Below, one piece after another: positions 53,626 to 64,000 of a stretch of DNA of 64,000 nt; position 1 is the stretch's first letter, and each line of letters begins with the position of its first letter. Both the position numbers and the translations under genes were made by a program. The DNA lies in the NCBI GenBank assembly GCA_034190875.2, contig CM067349.1:27666397-27730396 (forward strand). The letters are read 5' to 3'. The stretch is from Urechis unicinctus (lineage: Eukaryota > Annelida > Polychaeta > Xenopneusta > Urechidae). The notes under the pieces were generated by a model. That model ran no database searches, had not been told where the DNA came from, and saw nothing but the letters and a program-made list of their open reading frames with translations.

Positions 53626-53657
53626 GACATTAAGCATTAAAGACATCAAGCATTAAA
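53626..53657. repeat. 16-bp tandem duplication, right arm only
   Basis: GACATTAAGCATTAAA is followed by GACATCAAGCATTAAA. The left arm has one copy near 28,395-28,425. Confidence 0.85.
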
Positions 53658-56600
53658 CATGGAATGGCTAATCAGTGTGCTGAAATAAAGTAATATATTT
53701 GGTTGTTCATGCAGATCCAATCAATCAGTCAAGTAAACTTGATGATTTTGAGAATTATGCTACCTACAATCAGATGCATTGAGTCCCAATATGTGCATTG
53801 CGTAGGGTAAACACAATCTGATAAGCTATCCATCTCCCGATGCAGCTGCAATGAGTTTGCGTTGAAGACACCCAATCGCCGACTAAAAATCCATCCATAA
53901 CTATGCTAGGCATGCAACACCTCACAACATCAAACAAGCACGCATAGGGCCCCATATATTAGATACTTGTTCTGGCGTGGCCAATTGAAATACATCTGTA
54001 CATCCAACTTCAGACGGGAACCAAATATTGTCATGGCGTAACTTGATTCGCTAAGCTCGGGATTATGAATCATACGAAAGTTTTCAATTCATACTAAACA
54101 AATAGGGAATAAACACACTACTTATACCAGGTATGTACATGACAAGGTCAATCAATGATATCCAAACATACCACAATGTCTCTGAGCAATACGAAATGTT
54201 ACTGTTTCTTTCTTTTCTTTAATTTATAATCTCAAACGCTCGCAGCAGCGATGGCTAGGATTGGCGCTCTTCTGTCAAAATATATATATTGCTATTTCAA
54301 TGGTACACGCTATTAATTTGCATTCATGGTGAAATATATAGTGTAGGCCTATTGAATCCTACGCCAAACGACAGTCACAGTCACGTACACACGCGCATTA
54401 ATACGCAGATTTACACGCATGCAAGTACTTTTCTTTGATTACTAATCCTGATTGCTGGCCATTACTCGTGGTATCATCCTGCTTGAACGTGCGCTGTTAA
54501 TGCAGAGCACAGGCTTTGTGCGATTCGTCGTAGAAGACGACAGCATCATAACGACATAGCGTTATTGGATCCAACGTAGTATACTGTTTGAATCGAATGG
54601 ACTTTATATGATAATGTGCAAGTTTGTGCTTTGTTCTATTTAGCTGTGCTTTCCTTGTTGCTGTAATGAGCTCAAGCTAGCAGCTCATTTAATATAACAA
54701 CAGTACTCATCATCCGAGGTACCTAGGGTATGTTTTGTTCTTTGGGAATTACCGCTACAATAAATCAGTGCAGTGTGCGGCAATGTTTGGAAATTGCATA
54801 TTGAATTGGAGATTGTTGGGTCACGCAATCGTTTTTCACAAACCTAATATCTGGATTTTGAAAAAAAATTATTCAGAAAGACAACAGCAGCAACTAACAT
54901 TACGCTTGTTTCAAAAAACTGAAAATTATGCGTCACATCACAAAGCTGTTGGTTAAACAGGAGAAATTCCAAAGAATATGGGGCATTAGGTGAAAAGACC
55001 AATGTATATCATTACATTTGTCTACATAAAGCTTGTGGAATATGGAGCTAGGTAGAAAGCAATTAGTATCTACGGTGTTGAAGAACCCTAACAAATATGA
55101 CATTAAATCATGAATATCGAGTCATAAATTGAGAAGACAACTCACCCAATAGAATCGATCATCCCAATGCATTTGGTGCGGCACCATTGATTGCTTTGCC
55201 TCGTTATGCCACACGATCGAAGTGTGTTCATGATCGAACCAGAAAAGGAAAGGCTAATGTTGTTATTCATGGTAGAGCGTTCATAAAACGACCTATAAAA
55301 ACACCAGCCATGGTACACTTGTGTCTAGTTTCGATATCCCTGATCAGAGTTATGAGGCCGTACATCACCGCCAAGCGGGTTTCTGGTAATCATTTGCGAA
55401 GCTAGCCTTTATATGCTCTTGATTTGATATTTTCGATATCATCAGATATACGTTTTGCCTTCTCTCCCTCAACGTTGTATATGTGTCTAAGTGATCTTTG
55501 AGGTCAGTATAGATGGGCTTTCGTTTCGAAGTAAAACCAAATGAAGTTATTCAAATTATGGCAGGTTGGGTTTGATGCTTAGTAAAGTTAGCAGTAAAAC
55601 ATCATCTGGTAAATAACAATGATATACACGGCTAATGTGACGTGCAACACGATACATATCGTGACACGTCCTGAGACAGGATGTTAATCAAGGGTAAACG
55701 GAAACCGGAGGTGCGTGTAAGCGATCAAACTTAGGCATGTAAATATGACGATTAGCCATAATATGACATTAGTTACTGTGCTTTGTTCAAGTTTGAATGA
55801 TATTTAAAGGTATTTGATTGATACGAGCGAACCGCTGTGGTTGTGCGCAAACGATGGACTGTTACATATCATGAACTACGAAAAAATTTTGATGGAAATA
55901 TCTTGGATAAGAATTCCGGTGATACTTTTGTTTATCTCGTATGCAAATTTTTTGAATAATGGTACTGAGACAAAATAAAAAGCCAACTACGGCGAGCATA
56001 TAGGAGCCATGTACAATATGGAAAAGCGATTCGATGATTCCTTACTGCCTGTTAGTCATCCTCCGAAATGAGGACGGACTCAATTAATACAATTGAAAGC
56101 GCCAACATGCTCTCGTTATACTGCTTTAAGTCGCAAATATCAATGACGTAGAGCACTTCGCTTTTAGATCCCTTATGTCATACACCTCGCCTAATATCTG
56201 TGCTCTCTATTCATCATATAAGAACTGTAAATGTCACGTTTACTGCTTCTCTACTCTCCGCTCAAAATCCGCCGAGATAAGTGACGCATATATCAATGAG
56301 CATTCCGCTTTAAGATACCTTATGTTATACATTTCCCTTATAAGTCGGCCCCTTTTTAACCTGAAGTTAAGCAATAGCTGAATGCTGGTTCTTGTTATAT
56401 ACTGCTTACCAGTTATCCCCAGCTGCTGAGATATGTGATTACAGCGACATGTATCCTAAGTTTATTGCGTAAATCCTTTCAGCAGTTACAGTGGAACATA
56501 AAGCCAACTGACATCAAAACAAAACTACAGTCATGCAGCCTATTGCGAACAAACAGAAGCTGTTAACCATTGTGTTGAACGTTCAGAAAGGCCAATAGTA

Positions 56601-57855
56601 GTGATCGCTCATCATTTTTTCATGTGCGCATCCTTTGACAGATGTTTGTATCAAAGTCATCCTAATTTGGCTATGTAGTTGAAATCCTTAGTTACCTGCC
56701 TCTTTTCCCGTTCTTCTCCCTTCAAAGATGAGGGACATATGCGTATCTATTCCAGTGATGTTTGAGTAGAGTAATGTGGGGATAAAATGTAATATAACGA
56801 TGTTGAGGTGAAACATATATTTGTAAATACATGCAGTTCGATAAATGGAATGTAGCGGTGCTTTGTACAGAGACATGACAAATTAGAGAATTTGTCGAAT
56901 AGCTTTGGTTATCATATTTATCAACGAATGCATCTTTTATGCCTGCCCATAGACTTTGCTGGCACATCGGGAAGCTTCTTGTGTGGTTGTCTTGATTTTC
57001 CAAAGAAATCTCCGACTGTGGCAATATTAAAATTACATCATTAATCTCTGTTCCCTCATTTCCAGGACACCAGCGCTTTTAATCATGCTAATCAAGCAGA
57101 GTAGGGCCAATATTTTTCCAAGCTGATGCTTCCTTGTGGCTTTTCGCCTTTTCATATCATTCTACCTTGCTTCATGTTCGTGATCACAAACGACATTACC
57201 ATTCTAAAACGTGTTCCATGGCCTATGTGTTTTCACAGTATGTATTGCACGTCAATCAGGTGGCGTTCTAAACGGATGGTCTGATTAGTACAGGGGGAAT
57301 CTGTATCATATATTTGCGTTGTAGGTGAGATTAGACAGACCCGGCCACCTATAGTGTTATATTTTCCAGGATATTGGTTAGGGGCCCTACATGCACAGAA
57401 TGGCACAAGAAAATAAAAAAAAATGTTTTACAATAAATCCGCTGTGTCGTTCTGAATACGCTAATAATCATGCAGGCGAAACTATGTACGTTTGCGATTC
57501 ACATAAATAACACGTTTAAGTTTCACGATGCAATCAACTTAAAACCCTACAGCGGCACCGACGTCAATCACGGTGCAATAACATTCAACTTGGAGCAGGT
57601 TTACGCTGAAATAAGCTTTAGTCTTCTTTAAATGAGCTTGAAAATGCTTCGTGTTCAATGAGTACACCATGCGCAGTCAATCGTTCATTAATTCGAAATG
57701 TACTAGTTGTCAAAAGATCGGCCATGTCACATTTAAGTCAGAAAATATTCAAGGCTGTGATATACGAATTCATACTGGTTATGATAAAATATTAACCAGT
57801 GAATACTTTCAAATCTTCACATCAGTTTAGTCTCGGATCAAACAGTATATAGAAA

Positions 57856-60167
57856 CATAGTGAGTACTTGATAAACAGCGAGACCTGTACATGGTGGGTA
57901 TTTGCTACATAGTGAGTAATTGCTACGTAGTTAGTACTTGATACATAATGACTATTCGATACATAGTGAGTATTTGATACATAGTGAGTATTTGATACAT
58001 AGTGAGTATTTGATGCGTAGTGATTATTTGATACATAGTGAGTAAGCGATACATAGTGAGTATTTGATGCACGGTGAGTATTTGCGATACATAGCGAGTA
58101 ATGGATGCATAGTGAGTATTTGATACATAGTGCGTATTTGATGCATAGGGAGTATTTGATACAAAGTGAGTAATCGATACATAGTGAGTATTTGATACAT
58201 AATGAGTATTTGATACATAGCGAGTATTTGATACATAGTGAGTATTTGATACATAGTGAGTATTTGATACATAATGAGTATTTGATACATAGTGAGTATT
58301 TGATATATAGTGAGTATTTGATACATAATGAGTATTTGATACATAGTGAGTAATTGATACATAGTGAATAGTATCTGATACCTAGTGAGTATTTGATGCA
58401 TAGCGAGTATTTGATACATAGTGAGTATTTGATACATAGTGAATAAGTGATACATAGTGAGTATTTGATGCACAGTGAGCATTTGATGCATAGTGAGTAT
58501 CTGATATATAGTGAGTATTTGATATATAGTGAGTATTTGATACATAATGAGTATTTGATACATAGTGAGTAATTGATACATAGTGAGTAATTGATACATA
58601 GTGAATATTCGATGCATAGTGAGTATCTGATACATTAGTGAGTATTTGATGCATAGTGAGTATTTGATACCTAGTGAGTATTTGATGCATAGTGAGTATT
58701 TGATGCATGGTGAGTATTTGATACATAGTGAGTATTTGATACATAGTGAGTATTTGATACATAGTGAGTAATTGATACATAGTGAGTATTTGATGCATTG
58801 TGAGTATTTGATACATAGTGAGTAATTGATACATAGTGAGTAATTGATACATAGTGAATATTCGATGCATAGTGAGTATTTGATACATTGTGAGTATTTG
58901 GTGCATAGTGGGTATTTGATACAGAGTGAGTATTTGATGCATGTTGAGTATTTGGTAAATAGTGAGTATTTGATGCAAAGTGAGTAATTGATAAATAGTG
59001 AGTAATTGATACATAGTGAGTATTTGATGCATAGTGAGTATTTGATACATAGTGAGTAATTGATACATAGTGAGTAATTGATACATAGTGAGTATTGATG
59101 CATAGTGAGTATTTGATACATAGTGAGTATTTGATGCATAGTGAGTATTTGATACATAGTGAGTATTTGATGCATAGTGAGTATTTGATACATAGTGAGT
59201 ATTTGATGCATAGTGAGTATTTGATACATAGTGAGTAATTGATGCATAGTGAGTATTTGATTTGTGAGCATAGTGAGTATTTGATGATACATAGTGAGTA
59301 TTGATACATAGTGAGTAATTGATACATAGTGAGTAATTGATACATAGTGAGTATTTGATGCATAGTGAGTATTTGATACATTGTGAGTATTGTGCATAGT
59401 GGGTATTTGATACAGAGTGAGTATTTGATGCATGTGAGTATTTGATAAATAGTGAGTATTTTATGCATAGTGTGTAGTGATTGATGATAGTGAGTGAATT
59501 GATGCTTAGTGAGTATTTGATACATAGTAGGTATTTGATACATAGTGAGTAATTGATACATAGTGAGTATTTGATACATAGTGAGTATTTGATACATAGT
59601 GAGTATTTGATACATAGCGAGTATTTGATACATAGTGAGTATTTGATACATAGTGAGTATTTGATACATAGTGAGTATTTGATGCAAAGTGAGTAATTGA
59701 TGCACAGTGAGTAATTTGTACATAGTGCGTATTTGATGCATAGTGAGTAATTAATATATAGTAGGTATTCGATACATAGTGAGTAATTGATGCATAGTTA
59801 GTATTTGATGCATAGTGAGTATTTGATACATAGTGAGTATTTGATACATAGTTATTATTTGATGCATAGTGAGTATTTGATACATAGTGAGTATTTGATG
59901 TAAAGTGAATAATTGATGCATAGTGAGTAATTTGTACATAGTGAGTATTTGATGTAAAGTGAATAATTGATGCATAGTGAGTAATTTGTACATAGTGAGT
60001 ATTTGATGCATAGTGAGTATTTGATACATAGTGAGTATTTGATACATAATGAGTATTTGATACATAGTGAGTAATTGATACATAGTGAGTATTTGATGCA
60101 TAGTGATTAATTGATACCTAGTGATTATTGATACATAGTGAGTATTTGATACAAAGGGAGTATTTCG
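57856..60167 (-). repeat. 18-bp minisatellite, about 128 copies
   Basis: Tandem units of consensus GATACATAGTGAGTATTT (plus strand), with common variants GATGCATAG, GTAATT and GAATA. The unit length is a multiple of three and the minus-strand frames lack stops, so they stay open for hundreds of residues as M-Y/H-Q-I/L-L-T repeats; these are artefacts. Higher-order structure is visible, including a 54-bp trimer duplicated at about 59,887-59,994. The left arm has no array at the matching site (22,884-22,892). Confidence 0.98.
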
Positions 60168-60603
60168 TTAAGAATGTGATGTGGCTATTGCCATTTTCGT
60201 CATCAAAACCTTAGATGCACATAATCTAAAATTAAGAACAAACCAAAATGCTGTACGACATAGTGTAAGCATATTTTAAAATAACTTTTTATTTATATTA
60301 ATGTGTATGCCATGAAATATCTTCAATACAAATTAGCTGCTGTATGAGATATCAACCAAAGGACCACTCTACGTTATGTTCATGTGTTCGATTGTATACA
60401 CTAAATGCGAATGCACTTTGTAATGCTTCACACGTACCCAGGAAATGATGGCATGAGTGATTCGGTGTATTCCTATTCAGTACCAGCATCGAACCATATT
60501 AAGTGGCATAAAAATGTATGATCCTCTTATGAGCTGGATTATTTATTCGCGCTCGACAATTTTGGCATCATAAATGCGTATGGCTTTGTCAAAGCTGATT
60601 CGA

Positions 60604-60795
60604 TTACTCCCATTTTATGACGATCATGTGGTAACCTATTAATGGCATTGCAATGTTTTCAGTACTTAAAGTGTGATTTGATGTTGATGATTTCCTCATA
60701 GCATATCTGTATATTATTTGTGTTATTGTTGCATCGGTAACTAAATTGTCATTCATCGCTAGATATCGCACAAACTTACTCGATGCATCGCACAC
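60604..60795 (-). other. Unrecognised open frame, right-arm copy
   Basis: 63 residues, counterpart of 22,257-22,448. No recognised family. Confidence 0.12.
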
Positions 60796-61045
60796 AGCAT
60801 TATATCAGTTAAACGGTGCAATGTAACAATATTATGGTTAAATTAGGTATATAAGCTACCAGCGGCTCGAAGGTGATGTCTATTCATAATTTATATATCC
60901 GTCGTACGGTGCTAAATTAATTAGCAAAAACATCTACGGGGAGCTGTACGTCAGATTTCAATTATTTTCACAGATAATTTACCAACGGAATCCATTTGAT
61001 ATTTCTGATTGTATGAATGTGTTACTATGGCAATACTAGACGCAC

Positions 61046-61396
61046 ATACTATGCCGCCAGCCTTGTTGCCAAAAGACAAACACGGGGATAACATTCAACA
61101 CATCATGCATACCCTTCGTCGGCTTCCTGTCGGAAAAACGCATGATATACATAGTTTTTCCACTCACCTTTAAGGCTGTTACTAGAACCGCGCCAAGCTA
61201 CAGGAAATTACTTCTTCGATCTATGGGCAAATATCTGTTTGTGAAACGCTGATCCTATCGCCGTTCATTGCTTGATGCATTTAAATCCAATTTCAAGACA
61301 TTTTACTTTAGTTAGTTCTATTTTAATGCTATCACTGTCTGGTTAAACACCTTCGAGCAGGATTATTTCCTGGAAACAGGCGCTGTACAAATGCTT

Positions 61397-61428
<32 letters not shown>

Positions 61429-61995
61429 TGTATGTATGTATGTATGTATGTATGTATGTATGTATGTATGTATGTATGTATGTATGTATGTATGTATGTA
61501 TGTATGTATGTATGTATGTATGTATGTATGTATGTATGTATGTATGTATGTATGTATGTATGTATGTATGTATGTATGTATGTATGTATGTATGTATGTA
61601 TGTATGTATGTATGTATGTATGTATGTATGTATGTATGTATGTATGTATGTATGTATGTATGTATGTATGTATGTATGTATGTATGTATGTATGTATTAT
61701 ATTATGGTGGAGGGGTTATTAAAATAGACTTCATTAGAGAAGAGCCCAAATGATCATGAGTTTTAAACAAATAATTTTCGCTAATTGATGATAATTTCGT
61801 GAAACGCGAGTGCAGCTCGCTCACTGTTCGATTAAATTGATCGATATTTTCAAGCTAACAAAAGGATCACAGCCATTGCTTAATGATCTCTGCCAGTTAG
61901 CGTAGTGCAATTTCATATTTTACTGCAAATTTCCCAGAGACATAGCTTTAAGACTTGACCATTGCACAAACTTTTGGTCCTTATAACGACCTGCA
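61046..61995. other. Right-arm-specific segment
   Basis: About 950 bp between homologous flanks (left partners 22,013 and about 20,905). It contains the pure (TATG)n array and nothing else I can identify. Confidence 0.72.
61398..61696. repeat. (TATG)n microsatellite, about 299 bp, uninterrupted
   Basis: A perfect tetranucleotide array with no interruptions, flanked by unique DNA. The same unit forms the longer, interrupted array at 14,755-15,851, but the flanks are unrelated. Confidence 0.98.
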
Positions 61996-62580
61996 ACTGC
62001 ACAATAACGATGTTCACGATTATCATTCGCCGTATGTGTGTAACTTTATCATAGCATAAGTAGTGACATGGTGTCAGCAATGCATGAGAATCCATTGTAC
62101 CCCTCGTCAATGCTATGACATACGTCTGTTGATAATTAGTTAGGTATCCAGCCACTGTCCCCCAGTCGACGAGCAATCTAAAGTCTATTACCTCAGCATG
62201 GTAAACAGATAGGATGCGCAACAGCTCTGCGATAGGGGTTCTACATTTTTGAAATTGACGGTTTCGAATTGATACTAGTGTTCTTAAATACAAACTAAGT
62301 TTAATTTATTGTAAAAATCTACCAAGCAGGAACTTATTTCGAAGGCTATACACACCGCTTATCGGCCCATTCAGCATGACTCGCAATGTCTGGCGCTCGG
62401 TTGCACTTTGCACTTTGCAATCATTATATCATATATTGTAATGAAATAATGTTTGTCGTAGAGCGAAACAGTACGGAGTGTTCCGTGCTCACATGCCTTA
62501 GCGTTAGAACGAGATCGGTAATTTTGGGTATCACGCCGCTTTCTACAACGAGGTGACGTCACGGCGTTGTTCGATGAGGA

Positions 62581-62776
62581 CACTTGTTATGGTTGCAAAG
62601 CTCTCCTTAAGGGCTAGCGTCCCTAAGGCATAATCACACTGCCAGGAATAGGCTGCACAATCCACGACGCTAGGAGATCATTTGATTCACGAGTGCCAGT
62701 CCGGTTGTCACTACTAGAGATCGAACACACATCCTGTGGTCAAAAGGCAATGCAGCAAACAACTTGGCCACAACGA
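62581..62776 (-). repeat. tRNA-derived SINE-like element (right-arm copy)
   Basis: The tRNA-like head is the reverse complement of 62,707-62,776 (70 nt). It starts GTCGTTG and ends TAGTGAC, giving seven acceptor pairs if G-T is allowed. TGGCCAAGTTG sits at the A-box position and TTCGATC in the T loop. The T stem is disrupted, so it is probably not a working tRNA gene. The body extends to about 62,581. Confidence 0.45.
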
Positions 62777-64000
62777 CCGGCACATGGAAATGTAGCAGCA
62801 CCAGTTGTAATTTAATGCACATTGTAGTTTGGTGCCCTCAAATATTTAAACCAAGCTTAGAAAGTGCTGACGCTCCCTCCATCATGAAAATACTAAATAG
62901 ATTAAAAGTCGCTTATTAGTTATATATATTTAAATATCCGAGCGGCATTTGCAGTATGAGAGAAAGGGCGTTATAGTGGCCACCGGCGTTATTGGTTGCA
63001 TTTACTATGCTCTTAGTCTGTATCGCCATTGAGGAGGGAACGATCGTACATAACCTCAGGTATACTCGAAGGGTCGTTTTCTATGCCATCATAATATAAT
63101 TGCCTTCCAGCGGCGCTAAGACAAACTAATCTTATCAAATTCGCAAAAATGCATGTTTTATAGCTATGAAATCAATCACAAAGTAGGTTGCGCGGATGAG
63201 ATGTGGTGTGTTGTTGAGGGGCAGTACAAGTGGAAGGTTAATTTGGTGGGGGCATTATGTAAGATTTTGGCTCTGGCGGGCGAATTGTAATACAAATCAT
63301 AGCCTCTGGACAGGCACATCGCTAAATTGAATACTATGGGCTATTGCAATCGCTAGCGAGTTTGACATCATGCCAATGAGTTGCGTGCTAGATTCGTGCT
63401 CACATACACCATGTGAATGGGCGCAAATGAATTGAGTCAAACCAGTCAATGATATTACGTTCACCCCAGTAAATTCATACACCTTGCTAGACTGTAATGG
63501 CTTGTGTTGGTTTTGATCTTCTGCATGTAGTGTACCATCTATATTCGGTAGATGCCCAATATTAACAATCCTACAATTGTACTAAAACTGTAATATGATT
63601 ACAAAGATCCAACAACTCCGTCCGTTTGTTAAGATCGACATTGGTCGATAAGGCTGCACGGATGAATGGCCCCTCGTTTACTTGTAGCTGTGCCTTACTG
63701 GTGTTTCTTAAGATTTATTCTAGAGTCATATCTGCAATGGCAGAATTGACTGTTTAGTAGAGGTCAACTGTTGGGATCCTATCTTGCACGATCTGGTTGC
63801 TGCTAGGTATTAATCATCTCCAGACAGTGAGTCGGGCGTGTTTTCCGACGCAGCAAGTAGTCACGGGGCAGTATAATCATGCAACAGAGAGTGTGCATTC
63901 CTCTGCTATTGCGTCATGTATGTTGTTGTGAAAGCTCTTTCCTCGTTGTAATGGTTGGCGAATACAATCGCGATTAAAACGGGAGTGTAGAATATCAAAT

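Larger units (their letters stand above)
52790..55750 (-). repeat. Tandem unit I, right arm
   Basis: Counterpart of left-arm 26,200-28,903, extending further at its inner end (52,790-53,088). It contains the conserved frame 55,187-55,405 (+) and a shortened version (53,205-53,411, -) of the 124-residue left-arm frame at 28,410-28,784. Confidence 0.85.
48117..64000 (-). repeat. Right arm of giant inverted repeat (block C inverted)
   Basis: Reverse-complement copy of 18,990-33,516 with the landmarks listed there. Pieces found only in this arm are about 50,450-52,790, the 18-bp minisatellite (57,856-60,167) and about 61,046-61,995. The match continues to the last bases of the window, so the true outer end is not seen. 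Confidence 0.95.

Noticed and set aside
58024..60101. Very long minus-strand open frames (up to 469 residues) of repeating M-Y/H-Q-I-L-T
   Set aside because: They are translations of the 18-bp minisatellite. The unit is a multiple of three without stops in those frames, and more than one frame is open over the same DNA. There is no start context or non-repeat domain.
57856..60167. CRISPR array
   Set aside because: The repeats are 18 bp with no spacers, there are no cas genes, and the context is eukaryotic.

Overview
This 64 kb window looks like non-coding eukaryotic DNA, most likely from an invertebrate animal. It is AT-rich and all six frames are full of stops. There are no operons, Shine-Dalgarno-led genes or bacterial RNA genes. 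The identifiable content is decayed LINE reverse transcriptases of the CR1/L2 (Jockey superfamily) type, a tRNA-derived SINE-like element, very long simple repeats and large duplicated blocks. I recognise no intact protein-coding gene. The animal assignment is an inference from repeat style; I cannot name a species.

The window is a mosaic of duplicated blocks, in the order A1 - B - C - D - A2 - C(inverted). A1 (1-6,608) recurs in direct orientation as A2 (41,736-48,105). C (about 18,990-33,516) recurs in inverted orientation as the right arm (48,117 to the window end), making a giant imperfect inverted repeat with arms of about 14.5 and 15.9 kb around a spacer of about 14.6 kb. Copies differ by substitutions and many indels (about 95% identity by eye in one 185-bp stretch), so this is not a trivial assembly echo. 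The right arm joins A2 at an abrupt chimeric junction (48,105/48,117) that cuts a LINE in the middle of its reverse transcriptase.

Inside each arm lies an older tandem duplication of a diverged unit of a few kb (units I and II), and in the right arm part of unit II is locally inverted. The right arm also carries a 2.3 kb minisatellite of 18-bp units (57,856-60,167) and a pure (TATG)n array (61,398-61,696). Neither has a counterpart in the left arm, which preserves a site without the minisatellite. The left arm carries its own LINE remnant (20,950-21,520) where the right arm has unrelated DNA.

B (6,609-18,989) and D (33,517-41,735) are largely single-copy within the window. B holds a 128-bp tandem duplication, a GA/TC strand-switching compound microsatellite (9,704-10,211) and a 1.1 kb (TATG)n array (14,755-15,851). 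D begins with the 5' part of the left-arm LINE and otherwise shows nothing I can identify.

The candidate for something unusual is the duplication architecture itself: nested tandem, direct and inverted duplications whose relative order can be partly read from shared and private changes. I see no evidence for a novel protein-based system.
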